The notes: a model not told the origin generated them from the sequence alone. DNA of 64,000 nt from Prolixibacteraceae bacterium (GCA_019163175.1 JAFLKN010000014.1:1-64000); one strand, 5' to 3'; positions 17,038 to 26,894 are shown, counted from the first letter of the stretch. Made by a program: numbers and translations.

Positions 17038-18354
17038 TCAAAATGTTCTTAAAATGTGCGTTAAGGCATCTTCACCTGAAACGTTAATATCTGGCTCAAT
17101 ACCAACCTTATTCAGACTTTTACCTTCATTGGTGTAATAATCAGCTACAGGTAAAATCAGATCATATTCATTATTTATTTTTAACGATTCTGTCAGCCAT
17201 GTTGCTCCTGCTGTTTTTTGTCCAACAATCGTAGCTATTTTTTGTTTTTTCAACACATCTATCCATGCTTCAAATACCTTAGATGTCTTTGAGTCAGTTA
17301 AAATATAGACCTTCCCTTGAAATACCTTTTTGACGGGAACTAAACTCAAGGCATACCCCTGCCCCTTGTAAAGCTCTCCGGACTTAAACTCCCCATAAGA
17401 AAAGTCCTTAAACAATCTTTTGTAATCCTGAACTTTGGGCAATCCAACATTGGCATCGAACCATTTTCTGGTCAAATAAACGCCGGCATTAATCGTTTTT
17501 CCCGAAAGATAATTAACAAGTTCATTCGCCGCCAAAGGGTTCTGCTTATAATTTCCACGAAGGTCAACAACAAGCTTCGAATAGCCTTTTTTCTCAATGA
17601 TTACGGCGATGCTGTCAACCTCCTTTTTTGTTACCGGAAGCGAATTTGCATCAAGCAAGGCAACCGAAGGTTTCAATTCCCGAACCGATACCTTTCGTTG
17701 CCGAACGGTAGACTTTCGCTGATTAACTTTATTGATTTCGTAAGGAGAAAATGGGAGTTTCTTTCCCAACCAAAAATAGGCAGCAGCCAATTCGTAATCA
17801 TCGGAAATTACCGATTTCAACTCATTGACGCTGCGTTTAAAACCAACCCACTCAGAAGACTTAAGCCAGGCAGGATTAACCAGATTTTTTTCAGTGATTG
17901 AAAATGCAGAATTTATGATGCCCGCATAATCTCTGATTGGCCTGTCATTCGGCATCTTCACACCAATTAATGAGCGAGGCTTATTTCGATCAATATATTT
18001 GCCCTTAAAGCTATTTCCTGAAATTGAAGCAGAAAACACAAACTGCTTGTCGAAATAATAAAACTGTCCATTTAGTAGAAAACTATCACTTTTCTGCTGC
18101 GTTGTTCCTTCTATAAAAACGATTTCAGGATACTTCAACTTTCCTGCAGTTTTTGCCACCGTATACATAAAGCTTCCGGCAATATCCTTCAAAGCATCTT
18201 TCCGGGTATAAGCCTCAAATGTTTTTTTTGCATTATTTACATTAATCGTGAGTAAAATTTCATCTCCGTATTCATTTTCTATCTTCCAGTAGGTCTGCGA
18301 AAACAACTGAGAAAATTGCAACAATAGAAAACTGAAAATCAATATTTTAACCAT
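17038..18354 (-). CDS. Secreted S41-peptidase-like protein with catalytic Ser missing
   Basis: The 438-residue protein has a signal peptide (MVKILIFSFLLLQFSQLFSQ), an N-terminal beta-rich domain of about 120 residues, and a C-terminal S41 (C-terminal-processing/tricorn-like) core. The core is recognised from KLVVDLRGNYKQNPLAANELVNYL near 265, VYILTDSKTSKVFEAW near 350, IVGQKTAGA near 375 and VGIEPDINV near the end. In S41 enzymes the TDSKTSKVFEAW position reads roughly T-x-S-x-x-E with the nucleophile Ser third; here that residue is Lys. The residue equivalent to the CtpA-type catalytic Lys is Ala. It is therefore probably inactive as a protease, or uses different chemistry. It follows the PA14-containing GH78 by 12 bases, and its role in glycan use is unclear. 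Confidence 0.75.
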   Translation of the reverse strand: MVKILIFSFLLLQFSQLFSQTYWKIENEYGDEILLTINVNNAKKTFEAYTRKDALKDIAGSFMYTVAKTAGKLKYPEIVFIEGTTQQKSDSFLLNGQFYYFDKQFVFSASISGNSFKGKYIDRNKPRSLIGVKMPNDRPIRDYAGIINSAFSITEKNLVNPAWLKSSEWVGFKRSVNELKSVISDDYELAAAYFWLGKKLPFSPYEINKVNQRKSTVRQRKVSVRELKPSVALLDANSLPVTKKEVDSIAVIIEKKGYSKLVVDLRGNYKQNPLAANELVNYLSGKTINAGVYLTRKWFDANVGLPKVQDYKRLFKDFSYGEFKSGELYKGQGYALSLVPVKKVFQGKVYILTDSKTSKVFEAWIDVLKKQKIATIVGQKTAGATWLTESLKINNEYDLILPVADYYTNEGKSLNKVGIEPDINVSGEDALTHILRTF

Positions 18355-18366
18355 AAACTAAATTCA

Positions 18367-21300
18367 TTACTTCTGAAATAAAACCATAGCCGGAACATCC
18401 TGCTTTTCAAAGTCGGGTCCGGAATATTGCACCCTGAGAAACATACCTCCGCCAGCCTGAAAATAGTTTAGCCTAATGGGGTGCATGCCTTCGGTAAGTT
18501 TTGCTTTACCAGCTTTCTCAATTTCAGCCCCGTGAGGACCATCGTGATCGATAACCAGCTGATTATCTATAAATAGCTTGGTTCCATCGTTCGACTGAAT
18601 GGTAAATTCGTAAAGTCCATCTTTTTTGATTTGTATCTTTCCCTCAAAGGTCAATGCATACTCGTCTTTGGTGGGAATTATCTGATCCAAACCAAACTCA
18701 TAAACAGTTCCTGATTTGATGACCGGATATTTCAAGAAATCCGGAAGTTTCATCCAGACACCTTCATAATATTTATAAATCAAGCCATTAATCTGCGGAT
18801 CGATAAAATCGACAAAATTGGTCTTCGTATTACTCGGGCCATAACCGCTCAAATAGGCTTTGGCTTTGATCACGGTAGGTTTGGTTATAAAAATCGGACC
18901 TGTGAACAGCAACGAAGTACTGTCAGGCTCGGTGTTATCAGTGGTGTAATGAATCTGTGCCTCAGCAACATCAGAACTTATATTTACTTTTACTGAATCG
19001 CGGACAATGGCCAAAGTGTCGGATGGGTGAATAATTGGATTTGAAAGAATTGTTTTCCGGAGAATATTTTTTGCACCAGCCGAATGAAACTGGTAGTTTC
19101 CTGATTCTATTTCATATACAGCAAACTGGCCCTCTTTCATCAGAAATTTCAACTCAGGTTTGTCTGATATAGATTTCCCGCTTTCAGTAACTTTTTGCTC
19201 ATTGTCGGCCAAAACATAAACTGTGGCTGAAGTATTGGCCGGAATGGTCACATTCAGCAAATAATCTTGGCCTTCAAACTTCCACTGCGTTTTAATTTCG
19301 CCGTAAACAGATTGATAGCTGGTATTGGCAAAAGACAAACTGCTTACCGGAACCGGCTTGATGATGGAATGTTTAAATCCGGGCTTTTCCAGATCTGGAC
19401 TAATACCTCCCAGATATTGATAAAACCACTGGCATACACTACCAAACATGGGGTGACTATGCGAAACATCGCCCTGAAAAGTCTCCCAAATGGTGGTGGC
19501 ACCTTTTTCAATCATGAAACCAAAGCCCGGAAAATCGCGCTGATTCATCAATGTATAAGCCAGATCTGCGCGTCCCATTTCGGTCAAAACCTCAAGCAGA
19601 AGTGGTGTTCCGAGAATGCCGGTATCAAAATGTACTTTGTTGTCAACAACCACATTCTTCAGCAAATTGGCAAAAACAGCTTCAACATCTTTCTTTTCGG
19701 CAAACCCAAAGCCTAGCGGATAAGCATTCGCTCCCTGCCTGCCAATTGAATAAGTCGAATTTGTTGCATCAAAATAAACTTTGGTAATATTTGCCTTTGC
19801 TTTCTCGCTTAACTGCTTGAAATATTCCTTGTCAGCTGTATTTCCAAGAATGCCTGAAATATTGGCCATTAACGTGCAGCAATGAAAATAATAACTGCTG
19901 TTTACAAAGTCGGCCGGAATATCCACAATATCAGGAGATACCCACTCTCCCAGCCCTTGTCCGGCAAGAATTCCATCTTTATTCAGAGAATTCTTCATGT
20001 ATTCAATCCAGTGCTTCATTCCGGAATAATGATTTTGCAAAATACGGGTATCGCCATAATACTGGTACATATACCAGGGAATAATGACGTAAGCCGACCC
20101 CCATGCTGTTCCACCTCCGCCATCCTGATAAGGTGTTGTGTTGGGAACATATCCGGTTTGATGGTTTTGCGCATCACTGATATCGTTCAGCCATTTGGTA
20201 TAAAACTGAGACATATCGAAGTTTGAAATTGCTGCTTTGGCCGAAATCTGACCATCTCCGGTGTAACCCCGACGCTCACGGTGCGGGCAATCGCTGGGGA
20301 TTCCGCCATGAACATTCCCAAGTTGAGTCCACTGATAATTGTCCAGAATCTGGTTCAATAAAGTGTTTGAACATTCAAAACTGCCAGCACGCTGAATATC
20401 AGTATTTACAACCCGGCCATCAATATTTTCAAGTGTCAGCGCAGTTGGCGATCCGTAAACATCGACATACCGGAACGCATGCCAGGTAAAACGGGGTTCC
20501 CAAATTTCAGTACCTTCTCCTTTTAAAATATAAGTGTCAGTCTGACCGTAAGTTGGCCCGAACTCTTCAATAAACCGAAGTTTCAGCTCAGTTCCTTTGG
20601 CTCCCGAAATTTTAAGTCGGGCCCAGCCAGAAAAGAGCCGTCCCATATCGAAGCGATAAACCCCTTCACCCCGCGGACTAATAGAAATGGGATTGATGGT
20701 TTGGGTGACCCTATCGGGAGGAGAAACCTGTGCTTTTAAAGTACCGGTTGGTGGACGAACGGAAACTGCATTTTGCCATTTAGCGTCATCGAAAGCTGTT
20801 TCGTTCCATCCTTTTTGCTCCATTCGGGCATCATAAATTTCTCCTGAATGTAAACCATTGTAATATATTGGACTTAAGTCACATTTCCAACTTTCATCAC
20901 TGCTAACAATTTCCCTTTTCCCATCTTCATATTCAATTTCGAATTGAGCAAGCAGTCGTGGAGAATCATACCAAAGCATAGTATCATTCGGACGATCAGC
21001 CTGGATATACCAACCGTTTCCAAGAATAACTCCAAAGGCGTTTTCTCCTGATTTTAAGGCTGAAGTAATATCAAATATTTCGTAAAGAACCGTGGTATTC
21101 ATATTTCCAATTCTCGATTCACTCCATTTTTCAACTTTCTGCCGGTCGTAATTGGTTTGATTGGGTGAAAGCACATGGTCACCAATTTTCGCACCATTGA
21201 TATACAACTCGTAGTAGCCCAATCCGCTGATATATGCCCGGGCTTGCTTTATTTTACCCGAAAGACCTGCCGTTTTTCTGAAAAGCGGAGCAGGAAGTTT

Positions 21301-21774
21301 CCACTCTTTGGTGGCTAAAGATTCCGGCGCTCCAATCCATTTGGCCTGCCAGTCGCTTTTCTCCAGTAATCCCATTTCCCAATGTGCGACCGGACTCCAG
21401 GCCGAAACTGCACTTTCCTCATCCCAAATCTTTACTTTCCAGCTTACTTTCATTCCAGAAGTCAGCGGCTTGCCTTTGTATTCAATTTGAATGGACTGAT
21501 CAGATTCGATTTTGCCTGAATCCCATAAATCAGGAGTACCGCTTTGCAACAATTCATCTGTTGTTGCAACCAGTATCTGGTAGGCTGTTTGCTTTGCGCC
21601 GCGAACATCTTTCTTCATTTTCCATGAAAGACGGGGCGCGAACACATCTAAGCCAATAGGATTAGTAAGATATTCGCAGCAAAGATCATTCGCCTCAGGC
21701 AATGTTCTTTGAGGTTTGCAGGAAATAATACTCAGCAAAATCAGACTAAAGATAATTAAGCGGTGTTTCTTCAT
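18367..21774 (-). CDS. GH78 alpha-L-rhamnosidase with CHB_HEX and PA14 domains (lipoprotein)
   Basis: The 1135-residue protein has a lipoprotein signal (lipobox ending at the Cys of LLSIISC), so it is anchored to a membrane. The order is as follows. First comes the N-terminal rhamnosidase beta domain (CCEYLTNPIGLD near 32, APRLSW). Next is the accessory domain with YISGLGYYELYINGAKIGDHVLSP near 180. The catalytic (alpha/alpha)6 barrel runs about 460-800, with DCPHRERRGYTGDGQ near 495 carrying the general-acid Glu and flanking Asp residues, and TIWETFQGD near 760 as a likely base region. A chitobiase-C-like repeat (IHYTTDNTEPDS) begins near 938, and a PA14 carbohydrate-binding domain runs about 1000-1130 (IQSNDGTKLFIDNQLVIDHDG, split here for length). 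Such enzymes release terminal rhamnose. The C-terminal binding domains are an uncommon extra and may hold the enzyme on the glycan. Confidence 0.92.
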   Translation of the reverse strand: MKKHRLIIFSLILLSIISCKPQRTLPEANDLCCEYLTNPIGLDVFAPRLSWKMKKDVRGAKQTAYQILVATTDELLQSGTPDLWDSGKIESDQSIQIEYKGKPLTSGMKVSWKVKIWDEESAVSAWSPVAHWEMGLLEKSDWQAKWIGAPESLATKEWKLPAPLFRKTAGLSGKIKQARAYISGLGYYELYINGAKIGDHVLSPNQTNYDRQKVEKWSESRIGNMNTTVLYEIFDITSALKSGENAFGVILGNGWYIQADRPNDTMLWYDSPRLLAQFEIEYEDGKREIVSSDESWKCDLSPIYYNGLHSGEIYDARMEQKGWNETAFDDAKWQNAVSVRPPTGTLKAQVSPPDRVTQTINPISISPRGEGVYRFDMGRLFSGWARLKISGAKGTELKLRFIEEFGPTYGQTDTYILKGEGTEIWEPRFTWHAFRYVDVYGSPTALTLENIDGRVVNTDIQRAGSFECSNTLLNQILDNYQWTQLGNVHGGIPSDCPHRERRGYTGDGQISAKAAISNFDMSQFYTKWLNDISDAQNHQTGYVPNTTPYQDGGGGTAWGSAYVIIPWYMYQYYGDTRILQNHYSGMKHWIEYMKNSLNKDGILAGQGLGEWVSPDIVDIPADFVNSSYYFHCCTLMANISGILGNTADKEYFKQLSEKAKANITKVYFDATNSTYSIGRQGANAYPLGFGFAEKKDVEAVFANLLKNVVVDNKVHFDTGILGTPLLLEVLTEMGRADLAYTLMNQRDFPGFGFMIEKGATTIWETFQGDVSHSHPMFGSVCQWFYQYLGGISPDLEKPGFKHSIIKPVPVSSLSFANTSYQSVYGEIKTQWKFEGQDYLLNVTIPANTSATVYVLADNEQKVTESGKSISDKPELKFLMKEGQFAVYEIESGNYQFHSAGAKNILRKTILSNPIIHPSDTLAIVRDSVKVNISSDVAEAQIHYTTDNTEPDSTSLLFTGPIFITKPTVIKAKAYLSGYGPSNTKTNFVDFIDPQINGLIYKYYEGVWMKLPDFLKYPVIKSGTVYEFGLDQIIPTKDEYALTFEGKIQIKKDGLYEFTIQSNDGTKLFIDNQLVIDHDGPHGAEIEKAGKAKLTEGMHPIRLNYFQAGGGMFLRVQYSGPDFEKQDVPAMVLFQK

Positions 21775-21794
21775 TATTAGCTAGTTAAAAATTA

Positions 21795-22769
21795 CTATTT
21801 CAACTTAAACTTTAGTATTTGTTCTGAAATTTCGGGTCTCAAATATTTCTTTAGTGCTTCAGGATACCCCATTTCCCAGGGAGTTTTCTCTACCCATTCT
21901 GATTTTTTACCAGCAATCTTGATAGTTCCCTTGGATGAAATTTCAACAACAGTAAATAACGGCTCTTTAAAAGGTGCTGTGTATTTGATCCACTTGAAAT
22001 TTTTATCGACTTCCTCGCCATATTGAATTTGTGCATACTTTTCACCCAACCAGTGATACGACATGGAAGTGATGGTGATGTACCAGATTCCGTTTATATT
22101 TTCAGCATAATCGTAATGGGTATGACCGTTAAAACAACCAACCACTTTATTCCCGGGGCTTTTAGCATTGTGTGTCTCCAAAAGACTTTGAATCTCTTTG
22201 TAATTTTCCACACCGTATTCCTGATCGGCGCTGCTGTAATGCGCCAAACCCTGATGCGAAAATATGACAACGGGATACTTCGTTGCGGCTAAGTCAGCCT
22301 TGAACCATTTCAGTTGCTCAGCGCCAATAAATTGCTTGTATCCTTTTACTTCGGGATCCTTCATATCATTTCCGTCGAGCACAATAAAATGAAATCCATT
22401 TTTATCGAATGAATAGTAGCTGCTTTTCATTCCCCGGTAAGCCACTGCTTTTTCGCGCGATGTACCGTTGTCCATTTCATGGTTTCCTATTACATGATAT
22501 TTGTCGCCCGGAAACGAATTCCAGATGTCGAAATACTTGGCGTATTTGGGTTCAGGTGTAGAAAAATCGCCCAATTCGATAATGAAGTCTGGCTTTTCTT
22601 TCTTCATTGCATCAATAAATGTGGTAATGCGGTATTCTGAATCGTGCATGGTAGAGAGGTGAACATCAGTGCACATTCCAATACGAATAGAACTGGCTTT
22701 TTTTGCAGAAAGAGAACTTGAAATTCCCAAACAAAAAAGTATAGCGAATAAAATTTTTGCAATTTTCAT
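21795..22769 (-). CDS. Secreted calcineurin-like metallophosphoesterase
   Basis: The 324-residue protein has a signal peptide (MKIAKILFAILFCLGISSSLS) and all five metal-binding blocks of the calcineurin-like superfamily: CTDVHLS near 33, LGDFSTPE near 65, GNHEMDNG near 95, FSHQGLAH near 170 and NGHTHYDY near 215. It probably binds two metals and hydrolyses a phosphomonoester or phosphodiester outside the cytoplasm. It lies 20 bases before the GH78-PA14 gene and 46 after the esterase-like gene. It is one of five such proteins in the window. Its small size, without the fibronectin-like domain of purple acid phosphatases, sets it apart from the copies at 46958 and 60583. Confidence 0.87.
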   Translation of the reverse strand: MKIAKILFAILFCLGISSSLSAKKASSIRIGMCTDVHLSTMHDSEYRITTFIDAMKKEKPDFIIELGDFSTPEPKYAKYFDIWNSFPGDKYHVIGNHEMDNGTSREKAVAYRGMKSSYYSFDKNGFHFIVLDGNDMKDPEVKGYKQFIGAEQLKWFKADLAATKYPVVIFSHQGLAHYSSADQEYGVENYKEIQSLLETHNAKSPGNKVVGCFNGHTHYDYAENINGIWYITITSMSYHWLGEKYAQIQYGEEVDKNFKWIKYTAPFKEPLFTVVEISSKGTIKIAGKKSEWVEKTPWEMGYPEALKKYLRPEISEQILKFKLK

Positions 22770-22815
22770 GGTTGCGATTTGACAATTAAGAACTGAAAAT
22801 TTACAATTTATTATT

Positions 22816-23988
22816 TTATTTCAGGTTAAGGTATTTCATTACCGCCTCATCACCCATAAGTGCGTTGGCTGGCATCGGATTTTGTTCGTTAAAAACCAGA
22901 AGCGCTTCCTTTGGCAATATGGTAACAAAACTTTCGTCGAACCCGTTTTTATAAGGCAAACGACCAGCATTTAAATCGAGGTAATGATCCAGAAAATTAT
23001 AAACTGGATATCGTTTTGTAGCTTCATAGCCGTGCCGTTCAGCCGAAAAATGAGCATTATCCAATCTGCTTTCTGCATCGTACAAAGCATATACTTTCTG
23101 AAGGTAAGGCATTTCAATGCGCGGAGTATTTTTGGTCCAGTCGCCACCATCCGAAATCAGCAACATGGGGCGCGGCGCACAAAGGGCAGCAATTTCTACA
23201 TTGTTGGTCTGATGGCTTTTACTGCGGTGAACAGGCATTCCGCTTTCGCAGGTGCAGCCACCAAAGAAATATGCCGAAACCATCACCACCGGAACTGAAA
23301 CTTTAATGCGATTGTCTAAAGCAGTTATCATGATAGTTTGCGTTCCACCACCCGATTCACCGGTGATTCCAATTTTTTCAGGATCAACATCAGGCCGGGA
23401 AACTAAATAATCCAAAACTCGCTTGCTGTTGAATGTTTGCAGTAATAAGGCAATTGGAATTTTGTGTGAGACCTGTTTTGAATCGGTATACCCAACCATA
23501 TCGTAAGCAAAAACAACTGCTCCCATGCGTGCAAAACAGGCACTTCGGGTCTGCACATCAGCACTAACACGCCGGTCTTCCCAATGACCGTGAGGAGTTA
23601 AAATTGCCGGGCATTTCTTATCGGCCTTAATTGGCCTGTAAAGGTTTCCGGTAATATAAAATCCGGGAAAGCTTTGGATGGCAATATTCTCAACAATGTA
23701 GCCATCCATAGTGCGTGTGCAATGAATAATGGCTTTAAAATCAGCATCGACTTTAGGCATTTGATCGAACTTCATTCCTTTTATAATTCCCTGCCTGATC
23801 ACATCTGCACGTTTCTCCCAATCGGCTCGGGTTTTCCATTCCGAAGCCCATTTTTTCATCAGAACATTTGCCTCATCTTCAGTCCAATACCCACCCTGAC
23901 ACAACATGCTTTCCTGCGCAGAAATGCCCAATTGACTTAGGAGTAAAAACAATATAATTATACCTTTCATCCAGATTTTCGTTCTCAT
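22816..23988 (-). CDS. Secreted acetylxylan-esterase-like alpha/beta hydrolase
   Basis: The 390-residue protein has a signal peptide (hydrophobic core GIIILFLLLSQLGISA). It shows an alpha/beta-hydrolase core: ILTPHGHWEDRR near 133 (oxyanion strand), AYDMVGYTDS near 160, the nucleophile elbow GITGESGGGTQT near 208, and a late NAHFSAERHGYE near 317 with the probable catalytic His. A Cys-rich loop FFGGCTCESG lies near 243. The layout is that of Bacteroidota proteins annotated as acetylxylan esterases or dienelactone-hydrolase-like. It could remove acetyl or other ester groups that block the glycosidases. It is in the same run as GH78 and GH92 genes. The ester substrate cannot be read from sequence. 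Confidence 0.78.
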   Translation of the reverse strand: MRTKIWMKGIIILFLLLSQLGISAQESMLCQGGYWTEDEANVLMKKWASEWKTRADWEKRADVIRQGIIKGMKFDQMPKVDADFKAIIHCTRTMDGYIVENIAIQSFPGFYITGNLYRPIKADKKCPAILTPHGHWEDRRVSADVQTRSACFARMGAVVFAYDMVGYTDSKQVSHKIPIALLLQTFNSKRVLDYLVSRPDVDPEKIGITGESGGGTQTIMITALDNRIKVSVPVVMVSAYFFGGCTCESGMPVHRSKSHQTNNVEIAALCAPRPMLLISDGGDWTKNTPRIEMPYLQKVYALYDAESRLDNAHFSAERHGYEATKRYPVYNFLDHYLDLNAGRLPYKNGFDESFVTILPKEALLVFNEQNPMPANALMGDEAVMKYLNLK

Positions 23989-24019
23989 AGATCTATTTTT
24001 TAATTATTGTCTGCAAATA

Positions 24020-26275
24020 TCAATTCTGAATAATACCCAAATAGCGGGCTTCCCAGTATGGCCAGAGCCAAAAAACAGGTTCACGCACCTGAGTGAGGTC
24101 TCCTTGCCGCGCTGCCCAGGGATTTTTATCCCAGCGTACTGTAGACCGAATGCTTGCCGGTGGCAATTCCGAGATCTGAACTTCTTCCAGGATTGGATTT
24201 CTCACCACCTGAACATCTTCACGCAAGGTATGATCAATCGGCCAATCCATCAAATCCAGTGGAGCATCTTTCAAAAAGTCAAGGGTCTGCGCAACATTCA
24301 CTTTCTTTCCGCAAGCAAAGGCATAAGCCAGATTGTTCACCAGATTTTCACCTGCAGGCTGATTGGTCATCCACTCATCCATCAGTTTCTGGTAAAATTC
24401 TTTCAGTTTGGGATCATTTTCGTATTTCAGAATAATGGGGAAAAGATAACCTTCGAGCGTGCGGTCGAAGTAAATCTGCCAGGCCGGATTCTTGGAGTTT
24501 AAGCGTGAAACATTGTCCAGATAACCTTCAGCATCGATCAACCTGCGATATTCTTTTTCATATTTTTCATCACCGGTAAGATGACCGGCAAATTTTAGAT
24601 AAACCAGCAACTCAAAGGAATTTATACTCCGCTCCGAAGCCCAATCCGGATCGTGATTGATCTGATCGGGTGACCAAACTGCCCAATGGGTATGCGTTCC
24701 ATCGACGTCAACAAAGTTGTAGTTGTTTTTTATCACGTAATCCACAATTTTCTTCACATGATCACGAACCAGCTCTTTTTCAGCGGCATCGGCGACAAGT
24801 TCATAAAAGTAAAAATAGCCCATCATGTGCCCATCCATTTCGTCGGTACTGGTATCGCCTTTCCACAACCACTTGCTGTCAGCTGAGGGTCTCCAACGCT
24901 TTTCAACCGGCTTGTAGCGCGGATCGCTAACCAGTTCTTCAGCAATTTCTTTTTGATTGTAGGTTCGGTTTCCATCGTGAACTTCTTTCCAATCGACCGG
25001 AACAATTGACCGAGCAAAAAAGCCTTCCGTTCCGGTTACAGTCTGCAAGTATTTCAGAAATTCAAAAGCTTTTCTGGCCTTCATTTTGGCATCAGGATCT
25101 TTTGTCGCTGCATACCTGAAGCTTTCCATAGCCAGATAACCGCTGGTATATTCACCATCGTTATCGTCGTCTGAATTACGCCATGAAGCTGTATCACCAG
25201 GTATTTCCAAATGAAGAATACCGCAGGTCCAGGGATCGCGCATGTGCTTTTTCATTAGCTGACCATAGAAGTTCTTTTGCTTGTCTTCCATAGTCATCAT
25301 GTTTCGCTTAATTAAACTCACGCCATTTGCCGTAGCTACCCAGGCATTCCCCAAAGCATCAAATGCCAGGTCGTTCACTTTATTGTCGGTAAGCCAGCGC
25401 TTACTGAAGCGCAACGAATGGGTGCCATCTTTGGCATAACGAACAATACCGACATTGGTACCAACCCACATCAGTCCATCAGGTGATTGGCTGATGCAGT
25501 TGATAAAGATCGACGGAATTCCTTCTTGTGGCGTAATCTTTTTGATTAGTTTTTCATTATCGCGTACCGAAACGCCACCCATTACACCGGCCCAAATATT
25601 TCCGGATGGATCGAATGAAATAGCTCGTGCATAGCAGCTTATCAAATCCGAAACATCCTGATACAATTTGGTTTTACCATCTTTACACAAGTAAAGTCCG
25701 GCATCAGTTGCAACCCATAAATTTCCTTTTGTATCAGTAGCCGCATCGCGGACTGACCGGGCGATGGAATAGTCCTGCGGTGTCCATTTGTTATTTTCAT
25801 AGCGCCAAATTCCATGTGGACCCAAGGCATAATTTCCTTCACCAGCAATGCAAATTTCGGAGATTGGCGGTTTAACACCTTCTTCTTTAGTCAGCTGCTT
25901 GTTTCGAAAGCGGTAAATTCCATCCCAGGTTCCCAGCAAAACATCGCCATTCTGATTAACTCTTACGGCATAAGCCGGGCCACGGCTCTCTCCTGAAATA
26001 ATTGGTTCCCAATTTCTGGTATCTTTATTTTTTCTGAAAATACCAGATGCTGTTGCAATCCAAATGTTCGATTCCTGATCAACAGCAATACTTCTGACTT
26101 CGTTATCAGCCCTATCAATACCCACCCTATATGCATCGTGAGTTTCCTGAACAAACGGGGTGTCCTGATAGACCATATCCTGCGAATTTACCGGGGGTGC
26201 AGATGGTTTTGACTGGCAGCCTGCAAGTGCAACTGACAAAAAGATTAGCGAAAAAATCGTTTTATTTGAATTCAT
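24020..26275 (-). CDS. Lipoprotein with beta-propeller and helical-toroid domain, copy 1 of 4
   Basis: The 751-residue lipoprotein (lipobox Cys in SVALAGC) has two parts. Residues about 45-320 contain repeats of the two-component-regulator propeller type (VRSIAVDQESNIWIATASGIF, split by repeats of similar form such as PDGLMWVGTNVGI and ALGNAWVATANGV). Residues from about 330 to the end are mostly helical and look like an (alpha/alpha) toroid, with conserved blocks shared by the three other copies: SDDDNDGEYTSGYLA near 368, GFFARS near 414, WKGDTSTDEMDGH near 472, THTHWAVWSPD near 530 and LDLMDWPIDHTLREDV near 680. The helical half looks enzymatic because of its conserved Asp, Glu, His and Arg residues, but I cannot name a family. 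It is the most divergent of the four. It sits between the DUF1349 gene and the esterase. Confidence 0.7.
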   Translation of the reverse strand: MNSNKTIFSLIFLSVALAGCQSKPSAPPVNSQDMVYQDTPFVQETHDAYRVGIDRADNEVRSIAVDQESNIWIATASGIFRKNKDTRNWEPIISGESRGPAYAVRVNQNGDVLLGTWDGIYRFRNKQLTKEEGVKPPISEICIAGEGNYALGPHGIWRYENNKWTPQDYSIARSVRDAATDTKGNLWVATDAGLYLCKDGKTKLYQDVSDLISCYARAISFDPSGNIWAGVMGGVSVRDNEKLIKKITPQEGIPSIFINCISQSPDGLMWVGTNVGIVRYAKDGTHSLRFSKRWLTDNKVNDLAFDALGNAWVATANGVSLIKRNMMTMEDKQKNFYGQLMKKHMRDPWTCGILHLEIPGDTASWRNSDDDNDGEYTSGYLAMESFRYAATKDPDAKMKARKAFEFLKYLQTVTGTEGFFARSIVPVDWKEVHDGNRTYNQKEIAEELVSDPRYKPVEKRWRPSADSKWLWKGDTSTDEMDGHMMGYFYFYELVADAAEKELVRDHVKKIVDYVIKNNYNFVDVDGTHTHWAVWSPDQINHDPDWASERSINSFELLVYLKFAGHLTGDEKYEKEYRRLIDAEGYLDNVSRLNSKNPAWQIYFDRTLEGYLFPIILKYENDPKLKEFYQKLMDEWMTNQPAGENLVNNLAYAFACGKKVNVAQTLDFLKDAPLDLMDWPIDHTLREDVQVVRNPILEEVQISELPPASIRSTVRWDKNPWAARQGDLTQVREPVFWLWPYWEARYLGIIQN

Positions 26276-26290
26276 AATTTAGTTATCATT

Positions 26291-26887
26291 TTAATCAATT
26301 TTATATTCAGGCCACTGGCAATCTGTTATTCTGAAATCAGAAAATGCAGCAACAAAACTAGATTTCAATGGACTGCAGGCATATACACCAAGCCGGACAG
26401 CGGAAATTGGGTTGTGCATATGAAACATGCGCATCTGCTGAAAATGCCTTCCATTCTCAGAAAATTCAATGTAAAAATCCTGTCCCCGCCGACTCAGCCG
26501 ATACCAAATATCAGTAATAAATGCTGGTATATCAGTAGTTGCCCAATCAGAAAATCCGAAATTGGTTACGACCGAACCTAAGCGTGCAAAATCCTCATTT
26601 TCGCACTCGACCGAAGCTTTCGTCCAGTTTTCACTGTCCTGATACAGGATGATTCCACACTGATCGTATTGCGTTTTCGCTTCAAATTCAGTTTTTACAG
26701 TAAAGGTGAAATCGCCTTCAATTTCTTTAACAAAAGCATGGCCATTGTCGTTTCGAAAACCATAATAAGTGCGCTGCCAAAAGTCGGTATCTGGATCGGT
26801 TACGATAATCAGACGGTCGTTTTCAATCCCGAAATTTTGGGGTTGATTAAGCCAGCTAAAATCCGAAAGTTTCATTTGGTTTTCCAT
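26291..26887 (-). CDS. DUF1349 family protein (concanavalin-like beta sandwich)
   Basis: The 198-residue protein lacks a signal peptide. The middle is characteristic of DUF1349: TDPDTDFWQRTYYG near 32, IEGDFTFTVKTEF near 56, QCGIILYQDSENWTKASVE near 75 and WYRLSRRGQDFYIEFSENG near 125, ending in FSDFRITDCQW. The fold is a concanavalin-like sandwich that often binds carbohydrate, and the family is frequently annotated as regulation-of-enolase-1-like without proven function. It lies seven bases after the GH92 gene and 15 before a propeller protein. A cytoplasmic sugar-binding or enzymatic role is possible. Its shortness is normal for the family. Confidence 0.85.
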   Translation of the reverse strand: MENQMKLSDFSWLNQPQNFGIENDRLIIVTDPDTDFWQRTYYGFRNDNGHAFVKEIEGDFTFTVKTEFEAKTQYDQCGIILYQDSENWTKASVECENEDFARLGSVVTNFGFSDWATTDIPAFITDIWYRLSRRGQDFYIEFSENGRHFQQMRMFHMHNPISAVRLGVYACSPLKSSFVAAFSDFRITDCQWPEYKID

Positions 26888-26894
26888 GATTCGT

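Noticed and set aside
18367-21774. Loss of the catalytic motif in GH78 because RDER reads RER
   Set aside because: The spacing Asp-5-Glu-7-Asp in DCPHRERRGYTGD matches a known functional variant of the motif; treated as active.
22771-22790. Third operator-like sequence (GCGATTTGACA) before the metallophosphoesterase
   Set aside because: Only one half-site with no symmetry; not enough to call.
24020-26275. Two-component sensor or regulator because of the propeller repeats
   Set aside because: No transmembrane helix, kinase or DNA-binding domain follows; the C-terminal half is a helical enzyme-like domain.
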